From assembly GCF_000164675.2 (NCBI RefSeq), contig NC_015678.1:1488001-1552000 (forward strand): 64,000 nucleotides of DNA, in the 5' to 3' direction. This DNA comes from Streptococcus parasanguinis ATCC 15912. GTDB lineage: Bacteria > Bacillota > Bacilli > Lactobacillales > Streptococcaceae. A model generated the notes under the pieces. The model was not told where the DNA came from. It did no database searches and saw only the letters and a list, made by a program, of their open reading frames with translations. Below, piece by piece: positions 1 to 8,160 of this stretch. How positions within the stretch are numbered: position 1 is the stretch's first letter; the number at the start of each line of letters is the position of its first letter. The position numbers and the translations under genes are program-made.

Positions 1-400
1 TACTTTTCAGGTGGGAAGCAACCGACCGTCTATACCTTTTGAGCATAAGGTCCATGACGTAAACAGAGAGCGTATTAAGAAGGAAAAAATAAATCATCCC
101 TCGACGAGAGATCGAAAAAAAACCTTCCATCATAAACCAAGTAAATGTGATGGCTACTGAAAAGAATACATTGTATTTCAGTACTTGTAGCAACTCATCC
201 AAATAACCTCTTGCATAAAAACGGTTGGCCAAATTGCTGATGTAAAATACAACAAAATGCAAGAGATAGAGAATAGCAATCGACTGAGGCGTGTATTCTG
301 CATTCTTAAAGAGACTTACAATGTATGCCGAAAATAGGACTGCTAAACTTTGAAAGAGAACAATAGTTAATTTTTCAAGTTCGATTCTTTCTTCTCCCAT
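1..400 (-). CDS. cpsE: Undecaprenyl-phosphate sugar phosphotransferase, N-terminal part
   Basis: The first 133 codons of a membrane protein run off the left edge of the window. The visible part has alternating hydrophobic segments and the stretch RRGMIYFF, as in the membrane domain of CpsE/WchA. That family transfers the first hexose-1-phosphate to undecaprenyl phosphate to start a capsule repeat unit. The catalytic C-terminal sugar-transferase domain lies outside the window, so the sugar cannot be inferred. The ATG at 400 follows a purine-rich AGGAATTAAAGGAA leader and lies 19 bp after the cpsD stop, consistent with the usual cpsABCDE order. The assignment rests on N-terminal similarity and position. 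Confidence 0.8.
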   Translation of the reverse strand, partial: MGEERIELEKLTIVLFQSLAVLFSAYIVSLFKNAEYTPQSIAILYLLHFVVFYISNLANRFYARGYLDELLQVLKYNVFFSVAITFTWFMMEGFFSISRRGMIYFFLLNTLSVYVMDLMLKRYRRSVASHLKS

Positions 401-419
401 TTCCTTTAATTCCTATTCC

Positions 420-1112
420 TTATTTCTTTCCGTACTCTCCGTAAGATCCGTATCCTCCGTACGAACCATACTCAGCAGCTTTGATGTTAAATTTATTGAG
501 AATGACTCCTAAGAAAGGAGTTCCCGTTTGTTCCAATTGTTCTTTAGCTTTTTGAACCATTTTACGTCGGTTTGTACCGGATTCAACCACCAATACTGTT
601 CCATCACAGCGTTGGGCGATAATCGCCGCATCAATTACGACTCCAATTGGAGGGGTATCCACAATAATGTAGTCATAGTGCCTGCGCAAAGCTTCCATCA
701 TCATCGTAAAATTCTTACTTTGCAAAAGACCTGTTGGATTGGGCGCTATCTGACCCGACTCAATAATATCTAAATTTGGGAATTCTGTCGTATATAGGAC
801 TTGGTCCAATTGGCTCTGACCAGATAAGAAATCAGTCAAGCCTTGGATCTTCTCACGACTACGGAAAACACCTGTCATCACAGAGTTCCGGATATCGCAG
901 TCAACCAAGAGAGTTTTGTAACCCGCACGTGCAAAAGCTACTGCTAAATTGGTCGATGTCGTTGATTTTCCCTCATTTTCTTGAACAGATGAGACAGCGA
1001 TGACTTTTAGGTCTACCCCGCTTAATTGAATATTGGTCGCAAGAGCATTGAAATACTCCTCCGCCTTATGGATTTCTTGTAATTTATTTTTTGAAATTTC
1101 TAATGTATTCAT
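420..1112 (-). CDS. cpsD: CpsD/Wze autophosphorylating tyrosine kinase
   Basis: A 230-aa cytosolic BY-kinase that works with the membrane adaptor CpsC to control polymerisation and export of capsular polysaccharide. Visible motifs are the Walker A loop ENEGKST (residues 45-51), the Walker A' motif LLVDCDIR (about 68-75) and a Walker B-like IIVDTPP near 150. The C-terminus is a tyrosine cluster of YGxYG units ending YGKK, the usual autophosphorylation tail. CpsB dephosphorylates this tail in related systems. It sits between cpsC (12-bp gap) and cpsE in one transcript. Length and tail are normal for the family. Confidence 0.95.
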   Translation of the reverse strand: MNTLEISKNKLQEIHKAEEYFNALATNIQLSGVDLKVIAVSSVQENEGKSTTSTNLAVAFARAGYKTLLVDCDIRNSVMTGVFRSREKIQGLTDFLSGQSQLDQVLYTTEFPNLDIIESGQIAPNPTGLLQSKNFTMMMEALRRHYDYIIVDTPPIGVVIDAAIIAQRCDGTVLVVESGTNRRKMVQKAKEQLEQTGTPFLGVILNKFNIKAAEYGSYGGYGSYGEYGKK

Positions 1113-1124
1113 GCTATCCTCGGT

Positions 1125-1820
1125 CTACAATTTCTTAATATCTGGCACAACACCAAGTAGGGGCAAGCCCATGAGTTCCTCTACATCTTCTGGTTTCTTG
1201 ACACGATCATCTAAGACTTCTACCACTACCAAGAGGACCACCATCAGGCCAGCTCCAGCAACAAATCCGAGAAGGACATTGCGCTTGATGTTTGGTGAAG
1301 ACGGTGATTGGGGCACTTCCGCCTCATCCAAAGTTGTGACATCGGACACCTTGGTCACGGAAGTAATCTTCTCAGCCGCTACATTTCGAAGGCCATTCGC
1401 AATCCGGGCAGCTTCTTTCGGATCTCCATCTTTAGCTGTGATCGAGAGGATCCGGGTATCTGTTGGAACAGAAACATTGATCTTTTTTGATAACTCAGCT
1501 GGCGTCATATTGAGTTTAAGTTCCTCGATAGCCTGACTCAAGACATTTTGAGAAAGGATAATTTCACGATAGTCTTTAACCAAGTAGGCACCCGCTTGTA
1601 AATCTGAGTTTGTCAAGGCATTGTTGTCCTGATTTTGACGGCTGACCACATAGATACGGCTAGTACTTTGGTATTCTTTCTTGGCTAAAAAGGCACTATA
1701 GCCAAATGCTGCAATGGCAAAGACAAGCGCGACCAAAATGATTGAAAATTTGCGTTTCCACAGAACCTTCAGCGTAGCGAAAACATCGATTTCCACTGCT
1801 TGATTTTCTTGATTATTCAT
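1125..1820 (-). CDS. cpsC: CpsC/Wzd chain-length determinant, kinase adaptor
   Basis: A 231-aa polysaccharide co-polymerase. It has a cytosolic N-terminus, a first membrane span (about residues 29-50), an extracytoplasmic Wzz-type domain and a second span (about 180-203), followed by a short cytosolic tail with PLLGVVPD. In this family the tail binds and activates the separate CpsD kinase; in Gram-negative bacteria the two are fused. It lies 12 bp upstream of cpsD and 47 bp after cpsB. Nothing is unusual about its length or composition. Confidence 0.95.
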   Translation of the reverse strand: MNNQENQAVEIDVFATLKVLWKRKFSIILVALVFAIAAFGYSAFLAKKEYQSTSRIYVVSRQNQDNNALTNSDLQAGAYLVKDYREIILSQNVLSQAIEELKLNMTPAELSKKINVSVPTDTRILSITAKDGDPKEAARIANGLRNVAAEKITSVTKVSDVTTLDEAEVPQSPSSPNIKRNVLLGFVAGAGLMVVLLVVVEVLDDRVKKPEDVEELMGLPLLGVVPDIKKL

Positions 1821-1867
1821 GTTCTAATTTACTCCTTCATGTGGATTTTTCTCCACGTGTTTTATGG

Positions 1868-2599
1868 TTAGATTAATTCATCTGCTAACAAGAGTTCTTG
1901 ATTGCCGACAAAGAGAGCTTGTGCGCGTTGTTCTCCGTATTCTTCCTTGATCAAGTGATAAGCTTCTGCCATATAGGGTGGCCGTTTATCCACATTGTGC
2001 ATGTCACTGGCCACAAAGTGTACCAAGTCTTTTTCTAAGAAATACCGAGCTCGTTTTTTCAGTTGTTTTTGCTCATCCCCAAAGAGACGAGGCTTGAGAA
2101 CACTCGAGCTATTGATCTGCATGTAACACCCCATATCAATCATCTCTTGCACGCGCTCCTCATTTTTCTCCAAGCACTTGTAGCGCTCGATGTGGGCCAC
2201 TACTGGTGTGATGCCTAGATGAAGCAAGCGATCCAAAGCAGTATGAATCTCCTTATAAGGCGTTCCCATGCTGAATTCGATCAGAGCAAAACGCGTCTCT
2301 GCCAGACTGGGAATGGTCTTTTCTTCCAGTTTTTTCAAGACATCATTGGTAAAGTAGATTTCTGCCCCGTAATAGATCTTCAAATCTGGTGCGACTTGCG
2401 CCGCAATTTTCTTCACTTCTTGAAAATTTTCTGCAATTTTTTCTTCAGGGGTTTCAAACATCCCCTTGCGACGATGAGAAGTAGAGATAATAGTCCGTAC
2501 ACCTTGGCGATAGCTTTCTTCCAATAAGGCACGCGTATCTTCTCTTGTCTTTGGTCCATCATCCACATCAAAGACGATGTGCGAATGGATATCAATCAT
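1868..2599 (-). CDS. cpsB: CpsB/Wzh manganese-dependent tyrosine phosphatase
   Basis: A 243-aa PHP-fold phosphatase that removes phosphate from the CpsD tyrosine tail and so tunes capsule output. The metal-binding motif IHSH sits at residues 3-6 with DVDDG just after it, and further metal ligands are seen as VAHIERY and VASDMHN. The start codon overlaps the cpsA stop (ATGA), so the two are probably translationally coupled. A 47-bp gap separates it from cpsC. Confidence 0.95.
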   Translation of the reverse strand: MIDIHSHIVFDVDDGPKTREDTRALLEESYRQGVRTIISTSHRRKGMFETPEEKIAENFQEVKKIAAQVAPDLKIYYGAEIYFTNDVLKKLEEKTIPSLAETRFALIEFSMGTPYKEIHTALDRLLHLGITPVVAHIERYKCLEKNEERVQEMIDMGCYMQINSSSVLKPRLFGDEQKQLKKRARYFLEKDLVHFVASDMHNVDKRPPYMAEAYHLIKEEYGEQRAQALFVGNQELLLADELI

Positions 2600-4065
2600 T
2601 TTTCATTTCCTTCCATTACCTTTTGAATGGTTTCCTTAGCTTTTGTCAAGCTTCCTTGATCCAACTCCATGACATAGAGGTTGGATCCAGGCATAGCATA
2701 AGATGGCAAATCGGTACGCCCTTGTCCGGTGATTGCTTGGGAAGTCACTTCATAAGAGCCACCCGTTTCCAATTGGGTATTGATCAGGTTCATCATAGTT
2801 GGTAACTGCATGTTGGTTTGAACGGAATCTTGGAGGTTTCCGATAATCTCATTGTAGTTACTCAAGACCTTTGTAGAGGTCAACTTTTTGATAATCGCCG
2901 CAATAACTTTTTCTTGGTTTTTCCCACGGTCATTGTCGCCACCTTGAAGAGAGTAGCGTTCTCGAACAAAACCGAGTGCTTGCTCTGAATTCAAATGGAC
3001 CTTTCCAACTGGGAAATGGAACTTGCCATGAAGGCTCGTGAATTCTTGGTCATTTTCCACATCGATTCCCCCTAGAAGGTCAATTAACTTGAGGAAGGAA
3101 GTGAAATTGAGACGAACGTAGTAGTTAAGCTTGATATCATAGAGATTCTCAAGGGTATGAATAGAAGCATCCACTCCGTAGATCCCCGCATGGGTCAACT
3201 TATCATTTTGGTTGTTACCTCCATCCGCAATCGGTACATAGGCATCCCGTGGTGTCGTTGTCAATAGGACTTGCTTGGTCTTACGATTGACCGTCATGAT
3301 GATATTGACATCTGATCGAGAAACCGATGTTACCGGACCATAGGTATCGATCCCGCTAACATAAATGTTAAAGACATCCGCATTGGCAGACACCTTGCTC
3401 GTCGCTGCCACTTCTTTCCGGATTTTGTAGGAGTAGATTTTCTTTAATTTCTTCGCATAATCGGCATCTTCTGTAGCAATCGTATCCTCAAAGGTACTAT
3501 TCAACACTATAGCAGTGGCACTACCGTCTTGCAAGCTCTTATAGGCATCCAGATAAGTCGGTGCGTCTACTACGGAGATTTCCTGTCCCTTGGTCTTTTT
3601 GATATTGTCCAAAAGAGCCGTAAGGTTGGCTTCATTATTGTTGCCCTTTGGCGTCACCACTTCCTTGATTTCTTTGATATCTTTAATGTCACTGTCTTTC
3701 TTGACATAAACTGCCATCTCAAACTCTGTATAGTTGGAGTGCCCATTGACATTGCTAGTCAGATTCAAGAGTTGTTGACTGGCAAACAGAACTCCTGAGC
3801 TAATCAGCAAACCGCCCAAAAGCAAGACTACGGTCGTCTTTTTAGCCTGGTTTCTAACAACAAACCAAGTAGATAAGAGCAAGAAGACAGCTAGTAGTGC
3901 AATCACGAGAACATTGACATAGCGAAAAGCCAAGATATTATTGGCTAGCATGGTATAGATCGCCCAAATAGCTGTTAGAAACAAAAAAATAAGCAAGACG
4001 GAATTAATGATTCGCATTTGCCCCCATTTTTGAATTGAGCGACGGCTTCGTCTCCTTTGCGACAT
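2596..4065 (-). CDS. cpsA: CpsA/Wzg LytR-CpsA-Psr cell-wall ligase
   Basis: A 489-aa membrane protein, first gene of the cps operon. It has a basic cytosolic N-terminus (SQRRRSRRS), three closely spaced hydrophobic spans (about residues 20-110), an accessory domain (about 120-225) and an LCP domain. The LCP domain shows [10 protein letters not shown], LINLxGGIDV-like [10 protein letters not shown] and [23 protein letters not shown] proteins transfer lipid-linked glycopolymers to peptidoglycan; in streptococci CpsA is also implicated in transcriptional control of the locus. The ATG at 4065 is preferred to an in-frame TTG 12 bp upstream because GGAGG lies between them. Confidence 0.95.
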   Translation of the reverse strand: MSQRRRSRRSIQKWGQMRIINSVLLIFLFLTAIWAIYTMLANNILAFRYVNVLVIALLAVFLLLSTWFVVRNQAKKTTVVLLLGGLLISSGVLFASQQLLNLTSNVNGHSNYTEFEMAVYVKKDSDIKDIKEIKEVVTPKGNNNEANLTALLDNIKKTKGQEISVVDAPTYLDAYKSLQDGSATAIVLNSTFEDTIATEDADYAKKLKKIYSYKIRKEVAATSKVSANADVFNIYVSGIDTYGPVTSVSRSDVNIIMTVNRKTKQVLLTTTPRDAYVPIADGGNNQNDKLTHAGIYGVDASIHTLENLYDIKLNYYVRLNFTSFLKLIDLLGGIDVENDQEFTSLHGKFHFPVGKVHLNSEQALGFVRERYSLQGGDNDRGKNQEKVIAAIIKKLTSTKVLSNYNEIIGNLQDSVQTNMQLPTMMNLINTQLETGGSYEVTSQAITGQGRTDLPSYAMPGSNLYVMELDQGSLTKAKETIQKVMEGNEK

Positions 4066-4096
4066 AAAAACCTCCAATTAGTAGTTTGTCATATTT

Positions 4097-4102
4097 ATTA
4101 TA
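4097..4102 (-). promoter_or_regulatory. cps operon promoter, extended -10
   Basis: Reading leftwards, TGTTATAAT gives a perfect -10 with the TG extension, 32 bp before the cpsA start. The matching -35 position (TGCGTC) is poor, as is common for extended -10 promoters. A CcpA-like site (TGTAAACGATCGTA, 4177-4190, one mismatch from a cre consensus) lies farther upstream. That second call is weak. Confidence 0.65.
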
Positions 4103-4203
4103 ACACATTTCTACTAAATGACGCATTATTTATCACTTTTTTGTCCATTAAGTACAATTAAAATGCAACGAGCCTCTGTAAACGATCGTATGCCTTGCAT
4201 ATT

Positions 4204-4527
4204 TATGCATAGAAACTAAAAAAAGGCTGGACCAAAATGCCCAACCTCCAATGAATGATCGTCATCACTATATAGCGCGCTGATATATTGTTCAAAGTCC
4301 CGCTTTGAGGGAGTGACTTACGAAATAAATTTCTTTCATTTTTTTCGTATTTCTATCCCAGAGCTCATCTCGCATCTTCTACCTCCAACACTCTCCAGGG
4401 GCGTTTGCCCATTACGAATCTGAGACTATTGAAAAAATTTGGAAGTCTTTTTAAACTAAGACTAGAAATACGAAAGCAGAACGATTTTTAAATAAAATTC
4501 GTTCTGCCCTACTTCTTTACAAATGCT
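4204..4527. repeat. Gene-free stretch with hairpins, possible diverged repeat copy
   Basis: No gene is visible between the cps promoter and nrdG. The segment opens with an imperfect hairpin (GGCTGGACC..., 4216-4240), has an arm pair around TACGAAA (about 4319-4351) and ends with a stem GCAGAACGA/TCGTTCTGC (about 4473-4507). The last stem can terminate nrdG transcripts reading leftwards. The order of hairpins resembles the three-hairpin repeat seen elsewhere in this window, but the bases have drifted, so kinship is tentative. Confidence 0.4.
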
Positions 4528-5133
4528 CTATAGCAAATCATCCCGTTTGACCTGTTCAAAACTTTCTTTGCCATCATTGAGCTTGTCCCAGATGACAACC
4601 TTTCCTTCTTTTAATGATTTTTGAACATCAATAATCCGCTGGTTAGAAGACCCTCGGAACTGCAACATGAGGTTGCGTTTACTCTTATCATAGCGGCCAT
4701 CGACCAGAATATCAATCAGTGAGAGAAGCTCTAGTTTGTCTGGTGTCTCTAGCATCATTTCTTCCCAGGTGTAGCCTGTCCATGACCAGATGTCTTTTTC
4801 CGGCAATTCTTTCCGAATGCGTTTAACGAGAGGCAAAAGAATTCCAGTATTCAGGAATGGCTCTCCACCGAGTAGGGTCAAACCTTGAACATAAGGTTGG
4901 GCCAGATCTGCCATGATCTGCTCTTCTAACTCTTTGGTATAGGGAATGCCTGCATTGAAAGACCAGGTTGCTACATTGTAACAGCCCTCACAGTGAAACA
5001 TACAACCCGCCACATAAAGGGAGTTGCGCACCCCTTCTCCATCGACAAAGTTAAAAGCCTTGTAATCGATGATGCGTCCTTGACTCAGCTCCTCACTCTT
5101 CCATTCGCCTGGTTTTGGTGTATTCCATGTCAT
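4528..5133 (-). CDS. nrdG: Anaerobic ribonucleotide reductase activating enzyme
   Basis: A 201-aa radical-SAM activase that installs the glycyl radical on NrdD using S-adenosylmethionine. The [4Fe-4S] motif C44-x3-C48-x2-C51 (CMFHCEGC) is intact, followed by the glycine-rich LLGGEPF and, near the end, GSSNQRIIDV, all typical of NrdG. It starts 4 bp after the acetyltransferase stop and is the last gene of the nrdD cluster. Confidence 0.96.
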   Translation of the reverse strand: MTWNTPKPGEWKSEELSQGRIIDYKAFNFVDGEGVRNSLYVAGCMFHCEGCYNVATWSFNAGIPYTKELEEQIMADLAQPYVQGLTLLGGEPFLNTGILLPLVKRIRKELPEKDIWSWTGYTWEEMMLETPDKLELLSLIDILVDGRYDKSKRNLMLQFRGSSNQRIIDVQKSLKEGKVVIWDKLNDGKESFEQVKRDDLL

Positions 5134-5137
5134 CCTT

Positions 5138-5638
5138 CTACTCCACTTCTATCCAATAACGCTCCGTTCCATTTCGAACATCTTCAAATTGGCCGCCATT
5201 AGCTAAGATAACCGCTCGGCTGGCAGGATTTTCCGTGCTACAAGTCACCAGAGCACGATGGATGTTCTTTTCTTTAGCTACTTGCAGACCTTGATGGAGA
5301 GCTTCCTTGGCATAACCTTTTCCCCTTTCAGAAGGGCGGATGGAATAACCGATATGACCAGCATAATTCAGCAATCCCTCATTTAGTCTCAGCCGTAGAT
5401 TCAAAAAACCTAAAGCATGACCTGAGTCATCAAACAATACGAACTGAATTGATGGGACGCGATTTTCAGGCAATCCTATTCCCATTTCTTTATTAAGGTT
5501 AGTTTCTAGCCACTCCTCATAATCAAAGTTTTCAGCATCCCAAAAGCCGCCATCGTGGGCTGATTGAGTCTGTTCAAACTCTGCCATCATCTCTAAAATT
5601 GTTTCTTTATCTGCCAATGTCGGTCTGCGTAATTCCAT
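5138..5638 (-). CDS. GNAT family N-acetyltransferase
   Basis: A 166-aa protein with a GNAT fold: beta strand ALGFLNLRLRLN, then the acetyl-CoA loop RPSERGKGYAKEAL (about residues 113-126) with the Q/RxxGxG/A pattern, and a C-terminal ENPASRAVILANGG. The substrate is unknown. Closely related genes sit between nrdD and nrdG in other streptococci, so co-transcription is likely conserved, but no link to nucleotide reduction is established. GGGGAGG precedes the ATG. Confidence 0.85.
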   Translation of the reverse strand: MELRRPTLADKETILEMMAEFEQTQSAHDGGFWDAENFDYEEWLETNLNKEMGIGLPENRVPSIQFVLFDDSGHALGFLNLRLRLNEGLLNYAGHIGYSIRPSERGKGYAKEALHQGLQVAKEKNIHRALVTCSTENPASRAVILANGGQFEDVRNGTERYWIEVE

Positions 5639-5675
5639 CCTTACCTCCCCATAAGAGAAAAGCGAGAGCGGACTC

Positions 5676-5816
5676 TCACTTTTTCTTATTTTTATTTAAA
5701 AATTGCTCTCTCAGGCTGGCTACTCGGTCTTTTTTATTGATTCCACCCTTTGAATGCTTCTCGTGGAATCGTTGAACCTGAGCCTTACCTTTATCATCTA
5801 ATTGATATTTTCCCAT
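5676..5816 (-). CDS. Conserved 46-aa basic protein of the nrdD operon
   Basis: Starting 11 bp after the nrdD stop behind a GGAC ribosome site, this short frame encodes 46 residues that begin MGKYQLDDKG and end in a lysine-rich NKNKKK tail. It is highly charged and has no membrane span or cysteine. A small gene occupies the same place between nrdD and the acetyltransferase in other streptococci (from memory of pneumococcal gene order), which is the main reason to accept it. Function unknown. Its stop codon lies inside a hairpin (about 5653-5681) with a short T run, which may lower read-through into the two downstream genes. Confidence 0.8.
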   Translation of the reverse strand: MGKYQLDDKGKAQVQRFHEKHSKGGINKKDRVASLREQFLNKNKKK

Positions 5817-5827
5817 AATGTCCTTTT

Positions 5828-8038
5828 CTAACCTGTCACTTGGTGGCCAGCTGATTTGATAGTGGATCCATTCATGTGTTTGACCCGTGCAGCGATTTCC
5901 TTATGACGGCCATTGACCATCGGACGAGCTTGAGGGTTTCCTAGATAACCACAGGTCCGTTTGACCACATCAACCGTTTTCGGATCGCTGTTGCCACAGT
6001 TTGGACAAGCAAATCCGCGCTCAGTCGGCGTGAAATCTCCTTCAAAATCACACTTGTAACAACGGTCAATCGGCGTATTGGTTCCGAGATAACCGACCCG
6101 GTCATAGGCATAATCCCAAACCGCCTCAAGGGCTTTTGGATTTTGTTGGAGCACAGGGTATTCACAATAGTGGATAAAGCCACCAGAAGCTCCAGCTTCA
6201 GGATAAACTTTTTCAAAATCCAACTTCTCAAATGGCGTTGGGTTCTTACGAACATCGTAGTGGAAACTATTGGTGTAGTATTCCTTGTCTGTGATATCCG
6301 GAACCTTACCAAATTTCTCCGTATCCAGACGACAGAAGCGGTCTGTCAAGCTTTCTGACGGTGTCGAATAGATAGAGAAGTGGTAATCATACTGGTCAGA
6401 CCATTCTTCCACGCGCGCTTTCATATCCTTGATGATATCAATCGTGAATTGTTTTGCTTCTGGATTGTGTTCCCAATTTGGACCATAAAAGACGGTTGCG
6501 ACTTCATAGAGTCCGATATAGCCAAGAGAAACAGTTGCTCTGCGATGACGGAAGAGCTGATCTACCTGGTCATATTTACCCAAGCGTTTCCCGAAAGCCC
6601 CATATTGGTAGAGAATCGGTGCATTGGCTGGTGTTGCTTCTTTGGTGCGTTCCACCCGGTAAACCAAGGCATCTTCAGCGATGTTCATCCGTTCATTAAA
6701 AATTTGCCAGAATTTTTCCTTGTCGCCGTCCGACTCCAAAGCAATCCGGGGTAGATTGACTGTCACGACTCCAAGATTCATCCGGCCAGAATTGACTTCC
6801 ACACCATTCTCGTCCTTCCAACCTTGAAGGAAAGAGCGACATCCCATCGGCACCTTGAAGGAGCCTGTTAATTCTACAATCTTGTCATAAGACAAAACGT
6901 CTGGGTACATGCGCTTAGTGGCACATTCCAAGGCCAATTGCTTGATATCATAGTTAGGAGTTCCAGGTTCTAGGTTGAGCCCCCGCTTGAGGGTAAAGAT
7001 CAGCTTTGGAAAGATGGCTGTCCGATGTTCCGATCCAAGTCCCTTGATTCTAATTTCCAAAATCGCCTTTTGGATTTCCCGTTCGAAGCGATTGGTTCCA
7101 AGACCAAAGCCAAGCGAAGTAAAGGGAGTTTGTCCGTTCGAGGTAAAGAGCGTATTGATCTCATATTCCAGCGATTGCATGGCATCATAGATATCTTTTT
7201 GAGTCTTGCTCCAAGCATAGTCCTCTTGCTTTTCAGGAAGTACCCACTCTTTGGCATCTGCCAAGTGTTTTTGGTAGTTCTTTTCTGCATAAGGGGCCAA
7301 GACTTCATCGATCCGGTCAGCTGAGCACCCCCCGTACTGACTAGAAGCTACATTGGCAATAATCTGCGAGATTTGTGCCGTTGCAGTTTGGATAGACTTA
7401 GGACTTTCGACTTCTGCATTCCCAATCTTAAAGCCATTTCTGAGCATGCCTTCAAAATCGATCAAACAGCAGTTGGTCATCGGTGTATAAGGACTATAGT
7501 CCAAATCATGGTAGTGGATGTCCCCTTTTTGGTGGGCATTGGCTACGTGTTTGGGCAACATTTTAAGACCAATAGACTTACCAACGATCCCCGCCGTCAA
7601 ATCCCGCTGGGTATTAAAAACGTCGCTGTCTTTATTGGCATTTTCATTGACGACAGCTTGGTCCTTGTTAAGGAGTTTGCCGATGGTAAAGTTGATGTCC
7701 GTCGCTTTTGAGCGCTCAAAATCCCGCTGCGTCCGATAAGTAATGTAGCTCTCAGCAATCGCATATTCGTTAGCTTGAAGCAATTCATGTTCAACGACAT
7801 TTTGGATCTCATAGATCTTCACGCCATTTGGGAATCGCTCCAAGATCTCTGCGATCACACGATCGACAATGGCTTCTAGTTTGGCTTCCAGCACGGGAGT
7901 GAGAGAAGCCACTTCTTCTGTCGCCTTCAACAAGGCTTTATAAATTTTTTCAACATCGAATTGAACACGACGGCCATCTCGTTTTTCAACAAAAATATCC
8001 GGGGCCATTCTCAGTTTTTCTTCTCTCAAGGTGATCAT
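5828..8038 (-). CDS. nrdD: Anaerobic ribonucleoside-triphosphate reductase
   Basis: A class III ribonucleotide reductase of 736 aa that makes dNTPs without oxygen. An ATP-cone (VEKRDGRR.VQFDVEKI) occupies about residues 10-100. The body has GCSADRIDE and other NrdD blocks. Near the C-terminus is a four-cysteine zinc site (CYKC...CPNC) followed by the glycyl-radical region RTCGYLGNPQARP. NrdG, three genes downstream, activates it. The ATG at 8038 is chosen over one at 8059 because AAAGG lies 10 nt upstream of it and nothing usable precedes the earlier codon; translation then begins MITLREEK. Confidence 0.97.
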   Translation of the reverse strand: MITLREEKLRMAPDIFVEKRDGRRVQFDVEKIYKALLKATEEVASLTPVLEAKLEAIVDRVIAEILERFPNGVKIYEIQNVVEHELLQANEYAIAESYITYRTQRDFERSKATDINFTIGKLLNKDQAVVNENANKDSDVFNTQRDLTAGIVGKSIGLKMLPKHVANAHQKGDIHYHDLDYSPYTPMTNCCLIDFEGMLRNGFKIGNAEVESPKSIQTATAQISQIIANVASSQYGGCSADRIDEVLAPYAEKNYQKHLADAKEWVLPEKQEDYAWSKTQKDIYDAMQSLEYEINTLFTSNGQTPFTSLGFGLGTNRFEREIQKAILEIRIKGLGSEHRTAIFPKLIFTLKRGLNLEPGTPNYDIKQLALECATKRMYPDVLSYDKIVELTGSFKVPMGCRSFLQGWKDENGVEVNSGRMNLGVVTVNLPRIALESDGDKEKFWQIFNERMNIAEDALVYRVERTKEATPANAPILYQYGAFGKRLGKYDQVDQLFRHRRATVSLGYIGLYEVATVFYGPNWEHNPEAKQFTIDIIKDMKARVEEWSDQYDYHFSIYSTPSESLTDRFCRLDTEKFGKVPDITDKEYYTNSFHYDVRKNPTPFEKLDFEKVYPEAGASGGFIHYCEYPVLQQNPKALEAVWDYAYDRVGYLGTNTPIDRCYKCDFEGDFTPTERGFACPNCGNSDPKTVDVVKRTCGYLGNPQARPMVNGRHKEIAARVKHMNGSTIKSAGHQVTG

Positions 8039-8078
8039 ACCAAACATGCCTTTCTTCATTCATTTACATACAAGTTGT

Positions 8079-8106
8079 ATTATACCACTCCAAAAATAAA
8101 AATCAA
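8079..8106 (-). promoter_or_regulatory. nrdD promoter
   Basis: On the minus strand TTGATT (8101-8106) and TATAAT (8079-8084) are 16 bp apart, about 40 bp before the nrdD start. The -35 lies inside one arm of the inverted repeat described separately, so binding there would block RNA polymerase. Confidence 0.65.
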
Positions 8107-8158
8107 TATCTTGTGGTGAAAATTCTAAAAAACTTTCCAAAACACAAGATATTGATTT
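8100..8158. promoter_or_regulatory. Perfect 16-bp inverted repeat, candidate NrdR box pair
   Basis: Arms at 8100-8115 and 8143-8158 (CACAAGATATTGATTT and its exact complement) have centres 43 bp apart, near four helical turns. Each arm, read as ACACAAGATATTGATT, resembles the NrdR consensus acaCwAtATaTwGtgt, and NrdR boxes usually come in helically phased pairs at nrd promoters. Equally, the pair could fold as a terminator for ccs4, which ends 3 bp away, although the loop is long (27 nt). Confidence 0.55.
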
Positions 8159-8160
8159 CA

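Noticed and set aside
1986..1994. Perfect DnaA box inside cpsB
   Set aside because: Isolated and fully explained by coding sequence; one such site is expected by chance in a window of this size.
4177..4190. cre-like site upstream of the cps promoter
   Set aside because: Not fully rejected, but kept out as a separate feature: one mismatch, about 75 bp upstream of the -10, and in a low-complexity region, so the evidence is weak.
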